Below are positions 1-13,789 of a stretch of 64,000 nt of DNA, piece after piece. Made by a program: the position numbers and the translations under genes. Every line of letters starts with the position of its first letter. The first letter of the stretch is position 1. The stretch comes from Meandrina meandrites. Taxonomy: Eukaryota > Cnidaria > Anthozoa > Scleractinia > Meandrinidae. The stretch spans positions 49,454,944 through 49,518,943 of the forward strand of contig OY855905.1 in the NCBI GenBank assembly GCA_963693305.1, in the 5' to 3' direction. The notes beneath the pieces were generated by a model. The model made no database searches, was not told the origin of the DNA, and saw nothing but the letters and a program-made list of their open reading frames with translations.

Positions 1-528
1 CGTTACTTTTTGCCATCACTCTTTCAGTTGGTAAGTTCAGTCATTTAATATTTTTTAACATTTTTCAATTTTGCCCTATAAAAACTGTCTTAAGAATAAG
101 AGATATATATGTCAACTCATTGAAGCAAAGCATTGGGTTTCAGTAAGCCCGAACAAGTGTTGTGTAGCCGGAAACCTGAGAGCTCGGTAACACGTTGATT
201 TTCTTTGACGGGGATTAAGTTGTTAAGAACGGCTAAACCTCTTGAACATAATCCTTTGAGAACAAATCTGGCGTCCAAAAAAAAACAAAAAAAAAACACA
301 CATGATAGAACAAATGAAAAGCGCGACTTTGCCAGAATAAAACAAATGTTTGGATTAACGCGGAAGCCAAAACAGTGGTGTAACTTTCACAAGAAGAAAA
401 AAAAGTTTCTAATTGTGATCCAAAAAACTGAAAGTCATCAAGCCGTTCCATTGAATAACACTCTTCTGGTCAACAACTCTATAGTGTAGTGGCGGGTCCA
501 CTTTGAAGTGCCGCCCCCCCCCCCCCCC

Positions 529-590
<62 letters not shown>

Positions 591-2624
591 ACTTATTTTT
601 TTCGGAAATAGCGCATTTTCTTTGAAGTGCCGGAATTTTCTTCGCAGTATTCAATATACATAGTCAAGCGGGCCCCCTCCTTAGCTGAACGTCTGGATCC
701 GCCTCTGTAGTGAAAAAAGAAAGAACGCCAACTTTTAAACTCGGTTGTGAAATGAGAAAGGGGACTTTGTCCTACGCTCGTGACATGATAAACATCTGCT
801 TTCTCATCTTCAATTATAGTCGAAAAAGAAATAGAATCCACGCATTCCAAATGAGTAACATAGTGCTAATCAAAGGAACTTTTAGTGAAATTACTGAAAG
901 ATAAATTTGCCTTATTTGTTTAACTTAGAATAGGCACTTTAACTTATATTGTCGGCCCATAATAAGCCAATCACAGGCGAATAAAATCTTCAACTTTAAG
1001 TGAAAGAGTCGCTGTTAATGACACTTTCAAAACAGTTAAATCTGTATGAGAACACGTACGACGTAAAAATGTTGCCCTCAACATCGAGAGCTCGTTGAAG
1101 TCCATGTACACCTTGATTGAAGAATGTTTGGCCCATGAAAAGCATATGACCATGCTTACAGGAAAATCGAAAAAAAAATATCGTCATCTGCGACAGAATA
1201 GATAGGTTGCATTGCATATATCCTTGCATAAAAGGCTCTCAAAGAAAGAAAATATCTTGATTACCAATAAATGGAATATAACTAAGCTTACCTATGCTGC
1301 ATGTCTACCCAAAATACCATTGGGTCATATCGTTCATGGATTATGCTTTTCATATGGTCGACATTTCTTCAAATGTGTATCAATCTGAAACATTTGACAC
1401 TTTGTGTTCCTCCAAGTCGTTGTGTTTGGATCACTTTTAACTCCCTTCAGTCCTATATTTTATTTAGTGCCTTCCTGGTTAGTTAAATAAAACTGACGAA
1501 CTGTTGAAGGTGGATAGGTTACAAATTACTCCACCACAAACAGCGATAAAAACTGCGAGCTGGAGTTATTTTGCGAAAAAGTTATGTGATACTGACCGAC
1601 CCCTTAACAAGTTATTTTTTTTCCTCGGAACAGTTCAACCGAAAGAATAAATAATGAGCAACTTTCTTTTATTTCATTATATGACGCAGCCATTTTTGGC
1701 TTTAAAATTTTATGTCCAGCACATTTGCCGAGAATGGATGTATTTATCACTCAGTTGTACGAATTCTCACAACAGAAATAAAAAATTTTGATTGAATTAG
1801 CTTGTTCGGTTCCTAAGTGGTTGCTGCTGGTCTCACTCTTTTTGTGCCAGCCTAACAAAAGGGGCGCGAATGTGCACGGAAACGTCTTACTCGTGTTTTC
1901 AGCTAGCCCGATCGAATTGATTATTGGATATTTTTTAGCTGTTTTCACAGAGCGCATTCATTTTGCGGGTATTTATTTTTTATTCTTTATAAGAACGTCT
2001 AATTTTGCGGCTGAACCTAAACTGAAGTAGATGTTCTTTATTTCCATGTTTTGAGCCTGTAATGTTCGTAGCATGGATGAACGTGACTTGCATGGAAACC
2101 TGTTAAAATTTATTCGGTAGAAATTCACATTGTTTTTCGCTCGGTGTAGAACTCTCAGCTTGAGTATGTTCTTAGCATGTTTTGCGTCTTAGTCAAAAGA
2201 AGAGTTTATAAAAAGAGTGTAATAATTAATTGCGTTCTGACAAAACTTGGTTTTATTTCAACACGCAGCTTATGGCTTGAGATGTCAAAACTGTGCCAGC
2301 TCGGAGTCCTTTGAAGAATGCGTACCACATGAACAAGTGGAGTGCTCCTCTGGGTTTGACCGCTGCTACAAAGGAGAAATTTCCTATACCGTCAATTCAC
2401 AGCTGGTCAAAACGTATGGAAAGGGATGCACCACTGCCGCACAGTGCTCAGATGACGAGAATCTAACGTGTAGAAATGTCAAGGATTCTGGCGTCAAAGA
2501 CCTCAAGTGTCATTTGGAATGCTGCACTGGCGACAATTGTAACTCGGCCGGAACAGCAGTGAAAGTCAGCGTTGTTATAATGTTTTCATGTGCGGTCTTG
2601 GTTTTGGGTTATTTGCACGATTGA
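1..2624 (+). CDS. Ly6/uPAR three-finger protein, gene A (5' end outside window)
   Basis: Exons are 1-30 (end of the signal-peptide exon) and 2269-2624. Exon 1 reads ..LLFAITLSV and stops one base into a codon before GTAAGT. Exon 2 starts after ACACGCAG and restores the frame. The mature domain begins near AYGLRCQNC and has 12 cysteines: a CxxC start, a middle set, KCHLECC, and the Ly6 signature CCTGDNCN. A hydrophobic stretch of about 20 residues then runs to the stop, which is the usual GPI-attachment signal. By family knowledge the product should be a small extracellular, membrane-anchored three-finger protein; the ligand is unknown. The start codon lies upstream of the window. The 2.2-kb intron holds a long poly-C tract and a transposon end. 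The domain call is firm; no function is claimed. Confidence 0.88.
514..590. repeat. Poly-C tract inside intron 1 of Ly6 gene A
   Basis: Nearly 80 bases of C are broken by one A. The length is likely unstable or inexact in assembly. The tract sits beside a transposon end (about 600-716) whose sequence resembles the segment at 20100-20250. Confidence 0.9.
600..716. mobile_element. DNA-transposon end fragment, copy 1
   Basis: This segment contains AATAGCGCATTTT, then GCCGGAATTTTCTTC, a GTCAAGC block, and AGCTGAACGTCTGGATCCGCC. The same ordered blocks recur in diverged form at 20100-20250. They look like the terminus of one dispersed element; no coding part is visible. Confidence 0.5.
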
Positions 2625-2755
2625 GATCTATTTCCTTACCAGCTCTTTATTAAACGTAACCTTATTTCAACATGAAACGCCGTTAGAATCGATAGAATGT
2701 TTTGAAAGGTAAAAATTTCACAGGATTTTGTTGTAAATCATTGAGAACGGCGTGA

Positions 2756-2761
2756 AATAAA
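2756..2761 (+). promoter_or_regulatory. Poly(A) signal AATAAA of Ly6 gene A
   Basis: AATAAA lies 132 bp after the TGA stop of Ly6 gene A. It is a plausible cleavage signal and marks the likely end of its 3' UTR. Confidence 0.55.
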
Positions 2762-2826
2762 CACTCCAAACTAAAGCGAGATTTTAATGTGCATTGTGTT
2801 TCTTCCAACTTTCATCGTTGCTCCAG

Positions 2827-3190
2827 CAGGGGCGTAGCCAGGATTTTTTCAGAGGTACGCTCAATTTTCCCAAATGCCTCTCCAAGCCCCCTCTCAACCC
2901 CTCCCTTCCTCTCAATTTTGTTCACAATATGAGTGTAATGGTGAGGGCATGTTGTAAGTGCATTCTTTCATGATATGAAATGACAGCTAAGTCATAAATT
3001 CACTCAGTTTCTGATTACAACCACAGAGCTAATCCTCTGTCTTTCTTCCCTAAAGTCTAATTCCTTATGTTTTTAAACATGTATCACGGATAGCGTGATA
3101 CCTGTTCACATATTTTATTTATATATTTTTTAATTTTCGATTTTTTCAGGCACGCACGTGGGTATGTGCATACAGGTAGCTACACCCCTG
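2827..3190. mobile_element. MITE with CAGGGGCGTAGC termini
   Basis: The left end is CAGGGGCGTAGCCAG. The right end is GTAGCTACACCCCTG, giving an imperfect terminal inverted repeat of about 12 bp. TCCAG lies directly outside both ends (2822-2826 and 3191-3195), consistent with a 5-bp target duplication. The inside is A/T-rich and has no useful reading frame, so this is a non-autonomous DNA element. Confidence 0.7.
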
Positions 3191-4160
3191 TCCAGTACTA
3201 AATATGGCACACGCTTGAGAGATAACTAGTACGCTAATGACTTCAGTAATAGTCATGTAGTGACTGAATGTAGATCTTCATTAAAAAAGGACCAATTCTC
3301 TGTGAAACTTATAATCGTTATAATTTCAATGAGTATACATTACCGCACTCGATGACTCTGTATTAGAAGTGTCTAATGAAGCCTGAGTTTATGAGTGTTC
3401 CAACGGAAATAATTATTTTCTTTCCATCAGAAAAGGCACCTTATTTTCTTTTCAGTGTTTTGATCGATCCTGCTTTTTTTTAAGAATGCATTTTTTTTAT
3501 CAATCAGCATTCACTACTAGTGCAGATAAGTAAGTCCAAATTTCCAAATAACGAGGCGATGTGGAGAGTTCTAACTACTTCGACCTTTTTTCTTTTTCTA
3601 ACTAGCTCTTTACTTTATTTTGGAAGCTCAAGGGAAGGCGTTTATTGACGGGACACTGGGCGCTTAAAAACAGGAACGGGGCATTGATTTCGGTTTCGAT
3701 ATAAATATTTGAATGTGTAAAACGGAAGAGGATATTTTGTTTGAAAGAATGGTATCCTCACATGACAAGGAAGAGTCGAAACACTGAGAAAACCAGTTAT
3801 TTAGTGTAATAAAGAAATGTTTCGAAAAGTTCAGAAGGAAGATGAACCACAGTTGATTTCAATGTACTCTGCGGGAGCTGTAATTAAATAAAATAGGGGC
3901 GCTTTTGAACAGCAATAAAGCGCTTATAACGAACGCTTATTAGAATACGTTTGTTATTATTCAAAACACATTTTATGGGTGCTCACAAGAAAGAGGGCTC
4001 TCACTGGAAGCAGGGCCTTAAATGAATCATTATGGTCTTGTCTGCGGCCAAAACCTGGACGCACGCGCACAGTCAAATCACCTGCAGAGTATTTGCCATG
4101 GACAGCTGTTTCGTCCTGGTAAGCTCATCAGCATGGCTTATTATCTGTTATTGCCAACGA

Positions 4161-4192
4161 GTCAGGCCTTCTGGAAGACCAGAAGGCCTGAC
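4161..4192. repeat. Perfect 14-bp hairpin
   Basis: GTCAGGCCTTCTGG and CCAGAAGGCCTGAC are exact inverted copies around a 4-base loop (AAGA). It may be the centre of a small inverted-repeat element; no function is visible. Confidence 0.7.
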
Positions 4193-4274
4193 GAGGCGGC
4201 AGATTATAGAGCCGTGAGAAGATTTGTATGTGCGGAAAAAATCTCACAAACGCTCCAAAATGTAGAAATGTAAG

Positions 4275-4326
4275 TAATGTAATGTAATGTAATGTAATGT
4301 AATGTAATGTAAGGTAATGTAATGTA
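4275..4326. repeat. (AATGT)n pentanucleotide microsatellite
   Basis: About nine to ten tandem AATGT units, two of them changed to AAGGT. Confidence 0.9.
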
Positions 4327-6220
4327 AGGTAGATCGTGACGACACAATGTCTGATGTTTTTAGCCAATCTGTTGAGCAGAAACTGTTCAGCACGTGCACA
4401 ATTTGTCATAGTTGTGGCCAATCAGCGCGCTACTTATTTGTTCAGCACGTGCACGATGCATGATTCATGGCGTCGATACGTGATCCGCAAACTCACATGT
4501 GTGAGAAGCTAAACAACGGCCTGCTTTTAGCTGTTTTAGCCATGCATGGCGGGTGCCAAGAATCGCCTGCGTAAGGACTGTAGACTGTAACCAGAGGCTC
4601 TTCCGAAAAGATTTATTCAAGAAAATCTGGCCAGAATCAATGGAGAAACAAAGAAGATGACCTCGGATACAGGCAAAGTGAAAACTGCTCACGTTTGTTG
4701 CGGTATTGAGCTGAGTGACACTGAATCGCTGCAGAATTATTTCCCTTCGCATTGCCAGTAGATTCTTCCAGTACCAAGTAAGCTTTATTGAGATTATTTG
4801 AAATTTTTATTTAGATGAAAAGTGCGTTCTTTCGGACTGAAAAAAGATCGAACTGAAAGCATTTAGAATCTGTACGTGACCGCTTATCGAAACAATCTCC
4901 GCAGGAATTCCAAACCGCGGTATGGAAATCGCCACGAAATGTTCATTGCTCGAGTTCTACATCTTGTATTTTAAGAGCACTAAGTACTGTATTTATATAC
5001 TCTGTATATGTGCTTCTAAAAGCAAATAAAAAGGAAATTTATTTTATGGAGTTGTTTCAAATGACGACCAATGACGCGTATGGCGACAGGAGCTTGTAAT
5101 TGTAATTTGTAGCTCGCGCCCCACGACGCGAGGTCATAATTTCAAAATAAAGTATTTCTTAGCTGGATGACCTCGAAAGTAAACATTTTATACCTGTTTC
5201 TACCGGTATATTTTATTTTAGGCCGCGAATGCCCTAAATCTTTTTTATTTTCGAACGATTTTCTTCATAATTTGCCAGAATCAAAGCAATAACAAACACT
5301 CGCAGTCGACAGAGAGTCTTTAATATTAAATTTAGTAATCAATTAGTCTTGTGAAGCGGGTAGGGGGTTGGGTAAAATGCAGCCTTTATTTGTGTTACTA
5401 TATATGAAGTAAACAAAGGCTATATATTTTCCGAGTTTCAGTGGCTCACAGCCACTTTGATTTAAGGTCTATTGGACTTAAAAACAGCTGACACCTTTCC
5501 AAAATAGCGGCATAGAACTGCAATGGCTTGCAACCCTCAAATTACATGGATTTCACAAGGTTTCTCACTACTTTGTATCATTTTAGAACTCCTTCATTAG
5601 GCCTTCACCAAATCGCATCAGTTTATTCCACACACATTCCGCAACGAATACATGCAATGTACATTGATCACACCCACATCATAAAGTGTACTTTTAGTCA
5701 AACATTTACAATAAATTTATTATCCTCACAACCTTTCTCTCTTGTTGTACTCGTTGGCACTTCTACCGATAGGTACCACTAGTTGTAGTTCTCTCTAGTG
5801 CTTGCACCTCACTGTTGTTACCAATTTCACAATTACTAAATTAACTAAAGTTTCCACCACACCCAATTCTTATCGTTCGTGGAATTCTGTAAGGGACCAC
5901 TGTCTCGTCCACTTCAGGTTGGTTTTGCAATTTACTAGGCAAGAGGTCTTCAAAGAAGGAGTTCAAAACTACCTTGATCCAATGAATCACTTTAATGGGA
6001 AATATTAGCTAGTTATATTTTTCAAGACTATAAATTGCAAAGGTTCTGGAAGTTTGCATTACTGATATTATATATTGTGCATATTATCCAGGCCCACAAC
6101 AGAAGATCATGAACATGTATTGAACTTCTTTCATCTTGAGTCTCTCCATTTCAGACCTTTACTTGACTTATTAATTAGTTGAACACACAACTGTTAACTC
6201 TTTGACAAGTAGATCCTTTC

Positions 6221-8065
6221 CTACGGATGGCTGAATCCCATTACCTTGTCCAAGAATGAGGAAAAACGTTCAGATTTTCCAGGAGGAAATGGTTTCAGTT
6301 CTGACAGATTTCTTTCCCTTATTGTTGCCTCTAGTGTGCTGTGGACAAAAGGAATGACAAAATCATATTTGTGAACTCTGACCAATTGTTAAAACCTTCA
6401 GTTACTGCAGTTCAACCAGAGAAAATCTCACTGGTAACATGCTTACCTATTCATTAAGCTGACCTATTCAAGGAAAACTCTTATAACAAAGGCTAAACAA
6501 TAAATTACTAAAATTAATGTGATTATATTTGCAAAGTCTTTGAAAAATTGCATTTATGTTAAATTAAATTCCCATTGCTGAATTCCACGCATTTACTCTA
6601 ATATAAAATTTTGAGAATTTGGTGGCAAATGAGGAACACACTGAGACATGTCTGCTCAATAACGAATTGGTCTTTTAAACACTAACCTGCAAGTAGCATA
6701 AAACAAATGACCATCCTCAGCCAGCTGACTTGCCAACTCGATCTGGTGATTGTCCATCAAAAGTTCATTGATGACAACAATTAGTGGTTGGCCAGCTTGT
6801 AAGGTCTCTAATACACTACCTGCCCCTGAAAAATTGTCAACAATTAACTTGTGGAGACATTAACTGCATTCTATGAAAGAAACGCCTTCTCCTTCGCATA
6901 ATATAAATGTAGTGAGGACCAATACAAGAGAAGTCATTAAAAGTGCTTTGTCTTGTGCTACTTTTGAAAGCTGTGCCCTTGTGGGTTAAATTTCACAGTG
7001 AAAACAGATGTCACCTTTAAAGGGATGGTTTCACGGTTCGGCACGTGCATGCCATGATGTAAGAAAAATCACTTTTATTGTTTATAGACCAATCGGAAGC
7101 GATAAGTCAATATATGCAAATCGAGCACGAAATTTGCCCGTGTTGTGGGACTTTTGCATCACCCAGTTGTTTGACTTACTCAATTGATTCTCTTCACAAT
7201 TTTAAAGTTCATGCCTAGTCAGTGTGCTGGAAATCTCACCAGCCTCTGGTGAATTATCCAGGTGCTAGCATTATGGTGTGTGCTTAAGAAAAGATACGAG
7301 CAAATTGACAGATTGTCCCTGCAAAACATGCCGCAAATTAGACTGTATTGCTTCCTGTTAATGCCTATTGCCTAACTGTTGGCCTGTAAACAACAGAAAC
7401 AAACACCTATAAAGAATGTCCAGCTAATTAATAATTATAACTATAACAAAATTCTTGAATCTGATTGGTTCTTAGCATGCCCTATTTTTTACCAAATTGG
7501 AGCATATGCAGCACAAGTGTCCTATAACATAACAAGGTGTCCAATTACAAGGTTTGTGTGTTGCACATGTGTGCGTTCTTCATTTGGTTCCTTACTGTGA
7601 CTATTAAAAACACTCCTTGATATTCCTAAAACCTTCAGTTTCAAAATTGACCTTTTTGTCATAGTGATCATAAATCCTTAACAGGGTTTGCTTTGTCTAA
7701 AATATTCCTCAAATTTTGCTATACTCATGATTAATTGATAATGAGACGTTGCATCGTCCAATTCAGTCTGTAATCATACTCATGATTAAACAAATCAGAC
7801 TCCTGCTACGCAGTCATCTGATTTTGTTAGTTACTCGAATGATTACAGATTTTCAAAGACTACAGATTGCAGTTGACCTACAGGCTCATGCAATTTTGTT
7901 AGCCTTTGAAAAATTTGCTTGTGCTTATTTATCCTAAATTGCACTTGAAATCATGTGATTACCGACACGAATTGGACTCCACTCATTCCTATTACCATTA
8001 TGGGCCTTGTGAAAACACAACCACAAACAATTATAATCAGTAGGTTGATTGGTAGAATCAATATG

Positions 8066-8126
<61 letters not shown>

Positions 8127-10776
8127 ACTTTTTAGCAATTATTGGATGAGGCTAGTAAGTAATTTGATATGAAGAATTATGCAGATCACGGAGGGTTGTT
8201 ATCTGCTGAAGCTTGAGGTGGATAACACCCTCCGAGATCGACATAAGTCTTCAATTATCATACAAAAGCTGAATTCAATAATTGTTTTATTATTCACTCA
8301 AAATATTTGTAGAGCTATGAAAACACAAAGTGCATTGGGTTCTCACTTCATCGTAGACTCTTCGCAAAACATGGCCAATTCCTCCACTTTTGTTGGATTT
8401 TGGATGTTTCTCTCCTGAAGAATAGCAAGTGATTTCCCTTCAAAGCTTTTTGTGTTTTTGCTATCTTTATCATCTAATAATTTGGAAATGTTTTTGTCTC
8501 AATGTTCAAACCTTGCGGCCATTTGCACGCTTTCTAGCTGTTTGGCATAAAAGCCGTTGTTGTGCGACATCAATCGTCCATTAATTATTATGCCAATTGT
8601 CCAATAATTGAAACGTCTTCCAAAATTGGTTGGTGCTTGCTGGTTAGCTGGAATTAGCCGGGGATTGAAAGCCAATCAGAAACGGAGAAATATTTTGAAT
8701 GAATAATACATATGGGTAATCAAATGGTGACTAGTTTTGTCAAAATTCTAATAATTTCCTGAGCCTTCAGGTGAGGGAAATTATTAAAATATTGACAAAA
8801 CGCAAGTGAAATTATTCCCTAATTTCACGAGTATACCATTTGGTTACCTTTTAATAGCATGGGTGACAAATTACGCTTACAATCGTAGTCTTTTAACTTG
8901 TTCATTGTATCATCATGAATGAACCGGTTGGAAATGATGCCTGTGTAAAGCGCTAAAAAATCTGCTCAATACCATTCATGTTATCGCCAAAAGGTTATAA
9001 GCCGACCAAACAAACCGGTCAAGATGAACAAGGCTGTGCTCTAAGAAAAATTACAAGGAACCCAAATGTTCCAAACTATGAGATCCAGGGTGCCCAGCAT
9101 AAAGCTTATATGAAAGAAATAAGATTATCTGGTTGCCCAAAGGCAAAAGTTAGTTGCCTGAGGCACCTGGGCACCCTTAGAGCACAGCCCTGGTGAAATT
9201 CAAGCAAAAATTTAAGTTTAAGGCTCAATCACCAGCCGCTGTTCGGGGAATGAGCCTGTGCTCCTCCCCGAAAAGACAGCTGGAAGCATGGATTGACCAT
9301 TGTTAATTTCCACCAATCAGAAGGTTGCCTGCTCGAATTGTGCAGGTAGAATAAATTATTTTTCTAGTCAAAGAGCAGATTTCAAAATGACGAATGCTAG
9401 AGTGTAGTTTGACAAGGCATGCGTTCGTGTTTTGGAGCGCTTTAAACTTTAAACCTGGAAGATTTACAACAAGAAAGCATTAGCGGAGCTGGAAAATGGT
9501 GAAAATGTTTTTGTAATTCAACCTACAGTCAGAACCGGTGGTTATTGACAACGTGAAAGAGACGGCGACATTCAAGTCCATTGCTGAGCCATTGCTGTTT
9601 TCAGCTGTTGTAACTACAACTAGCTTCGCGCCTCTTTACAACAAACTCTATAGCTATTACGTGGTAAAGTTACAGCAGTCTCTGGTGATAAGATACAACA
9701 CATCTTGCAAGATTTGTAACAGTTTATAAATTAGACAGCCGAGCTTAGCTGTTTAAATGCAAGTTATCATTATCTTTACAAAATATTTCAGATCTTGTCC
9801 GTTCAGAGCAAACATTTTGTGAACTCAAGATATCTTGCAAATAGAAGTGAGCCAAATCAAACCGCTCGAGCAGAGCATCTAGCAAACTTGTAACATGTCG
9901 AAAACAAGGACAAATCCGCAGTAGGGAGTCTGTGTTTGCCTGTCACGATTCTCAGTAACATTTGCTTCGATTTGTCTCAGAATTTGTTTAGACACTGGAT
10001 ACTCCTTTAGCAATCTTGGATATAAATGCATCGTGTAAGCTGTAAAGGTATAGTACGTCTGCAGTATTGGAACGAGTAAACATGTGTTTTGGATGCCATT
10101 TCTGGTGATCAGTAACGATGCATAAATTAAATTCTGAATCTACGTCACAGACACAATCCGCCACTCAAGTGTCCAGCCGTCTCTTCTCGGGGAGGAAAGA
10201 CCGAACACGAAAGGATGGCGGAAATCGAGCCTAGTGCAAAGTTTTTTTCATCTTTTAAAATCCTGCATTCCATCTTGGCACTAGGACATGGATAACGTCA
10301 CCATGGCAATTTTGTAATTTCACATGTGAAATTATAAATTAGCGCTAAAATTTCGCGCCAAAATTAAGGAGTAATTTGTCATTAAGCTTATATTGATTGC
10401 CAATCAATGACTATATTTGTTATTGATACCGCCAGAAAATTAAGTTTAACTTTACCAGCGTGACTAATGACAAGCGACGCTTTTTGGATATCCTCTGCTA
10501 TTGAATCTTTATATCTGTAGTACTGCATAGAGAAATCTTTTCGATCTATGGTCTCCGGTTCATAAACACCTCTTCCTATTTGTAGAACAATGGAACGGTA
10601 TCCTAATTTCTCAAAAAGCTGTGGAGAAAATAAATTATATTACTGCAGAGTTCTCTTGTTAACAGAAAGGGAAAAATGGCGCTCACCTCCACTAACGGTT
10701 TGCTCGAAATTGTTTCAATTAAGTGGTCAAAACTTGTTGTTCCAACAGTGACAAAAACAGTTTTCCTGTCCGCCAT
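6221..10776 (-). CDS. ALG13: UDP-GlcNAc transferase subunit ALG13
   Basis: Four exons on the minus strand: 10776-10687, 10618-10456, 6825-6687 and 6338-6221, with phases 0, 1 and 2 all agreeing and 169 codons before TAG. The protein opens MADRKTVFVTVGTTSFDHLI, the GT28 N-terminal signature. It continues with LQIGRGVYEPE, the YRYKDSIAEDIQKA block, VISHAGAGSVLE and the nucleotide-sugar-binding stretch VINELLMDNHQIELA, and ends with a conserved PFPPGKSERFSSFLDKV segment. ALG13 is the cytosolic catalytic partner of membrane-bound ALG14 and adds the second GlcNAc to dolichol-PP-GlcNAc on the ER face. The length matches the short ALG13 form; no OTU or Tudor extension is present before the stop. The start is the first in-frame ATG. 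The gene is head to head with NTAQ1. Confidence 0.95.
8066..8124. repeat. (AATC)n tetranucleotide microsatellite
   Basis: About 15 uninterrupted AATC units inside intron 2 of ALG13. Confidence 0.95.
8715..8848. mobile_element. Short palindromic MITE in ALG13 intron 2
   Basis: The left arm (GGTAATCAAATGGT, then GTTTTGTCAAAATTCTAATAA) is mirrored by the right arm (TTATTAAAATATTGACAAAAC, then ACCATTTGGTTACC). The central loop is short and there is no coding capacity. Confidence 0.7.
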
Positions 10777-10883
10777 ATTACTTTCTGAGGTGTCGGTACT
10801 CAAATTCAGCGGATGTACACTATAGCCTCGTTTTGGCGAATGAAAGATCACACTTTGTGTCTTTTGGTTTTGTTTTCAAGGCC
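10777..10883. promoter_or_regulatory. Shared bidirectional promoter region of ALG13 and NTAQ1
   Basis: Only 107 bp separate the ATG of ALG13 (minus) from the ATG of NTAQ1 (plus), so both 5' UTRs and core promoters must lie here or overlap the first exons. No clear TATA box is seen. Joint control is an inference from the spacing. Confidence 0.6.
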
Positions 10884-13707
10884 ATGCAGGCAAAAACTTC
10901 GGTGGAAGTTAAAGGAGAAATCTCACCCTCTACCTGTGTATATACGAGTTGTTACTGGTATGTTAGATCTCTAATACCTTGATTATGTACGTGTTGTCAT
11001 TTTGTGTTGAAATAAGTCGTTTTAAGAGCAAAAGAAAACATTTTTATTACTTCAAGCGTGTTTGACTTCTGTCATTGGAATTGTACAATACAAAAACATA
11101 AGCGTAATAGATCTTGTGGCTTCAGCGCTTTAATGATACAGGTATATCGTGGATAAATACCTACTGGATGCAGCATTTTTACGTTGCATTATCGTTTCGT
11201 CTGTCTGATCTATTTTTGTTTGTGAAATTTAAATTACATTTTCGCGGGGTTTTCCCATGCCTGTCGCTATTAAAATGTAAACTTAAGCTTAAGCTTAAAT
11301 AGATATAAAAAGCTTAAGCTTAACGGTTTTAATAAGCTAACGTTAGTTGTAAAGTTTTTATGGCGTGTCCTTAAGGTAAAAATTTAAGGGATCGGCTATT
11401 TACCGAGTTAGAGGTTGAGTTGAGTTTGAGTTGGAGTTGAGTTATTGAGTTACCGTTCTCCATTTGTTTTTACTAAAAAGGTGTTTAATTTAAGATGCGA
11501 ATCACTTTTTACGACCAAATAAGTAGGTAATTTAACAACAACAACAACACAAGGCAGGAAAACTCTGATACTTTTGTATTTTAGCGAATTGTGTTATCCT
11601 CGTTCCGTGGGGAGTTTTAGCGTAACACTACGAGCCAACCGCAACCACCCGAGTCAACCTCGAGTCACGAGTCAACCTCGAGCCAGAAATGTTTTTTTTT
11701 TGTAGGAAAAGAAAATATACTCAAACTCAAACTCAACTCAAACCCAACTCAACCCCTAACTCGGTCATTATCTTATCTCAAAATTTAATCCCATCAATTT
11801 ATCAAAAGTTGCTCTTTTATTAAAAAGACCAAGTATCGAAACCACGTTTCAATCTGCAAAATATTCTAATTTTCTCCTGTTTGTTGGAGCCAAATTACCC
11901 CATCACAACAAATGAACATTTATAATTGAACTAACTAAAGTTAAAATCAGAAAACTGAACATGAGCTTTAATGTTGCAAAGGGTTAAAGTAAGTTCTAAC
12001 TTGTGGGTTTTCATTTTTATGGAAATTTTCGATTTCGAGTCAAATATAAGGACATTTAATTGCACAGAACAATTTTAAACCATTTTTGTCTAAAATAGAG
12101 AAATAGATGTTTGTTTGTTGTTTTTAGTTGTAATTTAAAGGTACAGTCATGTGGAAACCCGTTAACATGGACACCCAGGGGACATGCCAAAATGTCTGTA
12201 TTATCAGGGTGTCCATATTAAGGGGGCTCTCAGATAAAAAGTCTTGGACACATGTTTTATTGAAACAAAGACTAAGGCAGACATTATTACAGTGTAACAT
12301 TGATAAGTTCATTTCAAGACAGCTAAAGCTATGTAATTTACATAAGGCTTACAGATAATAATTAACAGCCCTGCCAGTATTGTACAGTTAGCGATTTAAT
12401 TTATTTGTTCCTTTTTGCAGTGAGGAAAATGTTTGGAAATTATGTGAGCAGATAAGAGATGAAAAAGATCAAAATTTGAATGAATATTATGCCGTGTTTA
12501 TATCTAATGACAAAAGACAGGTAGGAATAATATTGTGATTAAGTACCATTTTCTCTCAATATTTACATTGTCTGCAGAGAAATGTTCAGTACTTACTAAA
12601 AAAGTTCCAAAAATCTCAAGAGTTTAAACATAATTTACACTGTTGGTTTGCCTTTTTGTTTTTCCATTGTATATGTAGAAATATTTAGCACCTGACAATG
12701 AAGACATTGGTGGTTTTTGTCTGGGTGGGTGTTATCATTTTCTTGAAAAATGGAAATAGTTTATTTCAATATGATTGCTTGAAAACTGGCAGTTTCATTT
12801 TCTCAACATATAACATGCTCTTCGTGATTCTGAAAGTTGAAGTTTAACTGAAATGTTGTGGGTTTTAATCATTTGAAAATATTAAGATACTTCTTGATCC
12901 AGAGTAACATTTTTTATCTGGGTAGGCTATGTTAATATCGAGCCAATGCTGGCTAGCGGCAATCATGGGACCATGTGCTGTGATGTGACATATTGGGGGG
13001 CTTCACAGAGCTCATGTATTGCCCCTTCCAGCTGTGTGAGGTCATGCAGTTGTTCTGAGCTCTGAAACATTCTTTTGTGCTGCAGTTCGCTATTTTCCCT
13101 TGGAACCACCACCCGGCCACTTTCACAGGCACCTTCCCCAAGCTCATCTATTGGTGATGAGTTTAATTTTTTATTACCATCAGTCATGTGCGCACAAATG
13201 AATTTCATTGACTTCTAGCTGTTGAGCTGTGAACATACTCTGATCAGAGTCACTATGAAAAATCATGAAGCTGGCATCAAAATAATTCAGAAGCCAGGAA
13301 AAATTACCCAGAACCAGACAAAATAATTCTAAATCAAGGAGCACATCCAACCCAGGAACACAATTATTGACACCAAGCAATAAAAACAACTGAAGAAGCC
13401 ATCTGATTGTGAGTGACAACTTGGAATATTTAATTGGAACTTTGCTGCTTAGGGAATGGAAAGTGCTGGGCGAGCAGAGCAGTCCCACCAGTGTGGCCCG
13501 GGTTTGATTCCCGGACCAGGCGTCATGTGGGTTGAGTTTGTTGTTGGTTCTCATTCCTGCTCCAAGGGTTTTTTCTCCTTGTTCTCTGGTTTACCTCCCT
13601 TCACAAAAACGACACTTCCAAAGTACAATTCGATCGGTACTAAACAGCCATTCAAGTTTATAGCTTTAAATACCACCATATCTAAATAAAGGTAAATTAT
13701 TGTCATT

Positions 13708-13789
<82 letters not shown>

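Larger units (their letters stand above)
2762..6220. other. Gene-poor spacer between Ly6 gene A and ALG13
   Basis: Apart from the MITE at 2827-3190, a hairpin at 4161-4192 and a pentamer repeat at 4275-4326, I see no exon with good splice sites and recognisable protein. The part nearest 6221 must include the 3' UTR of ALG13, which is read from the opposite strand. Confidence 0.6.

Noticed and set aside
409..654. A frame encoding a long glycine run.
   Set aside because: It only translates the poly-C tract on the opposite strand.
8066..8124. A possible CRISPR-like or regulatory array.
   Set aside because: It is a plain AATC microsatellite with no spacers; CRISPR is not expected in an animal nucleus.
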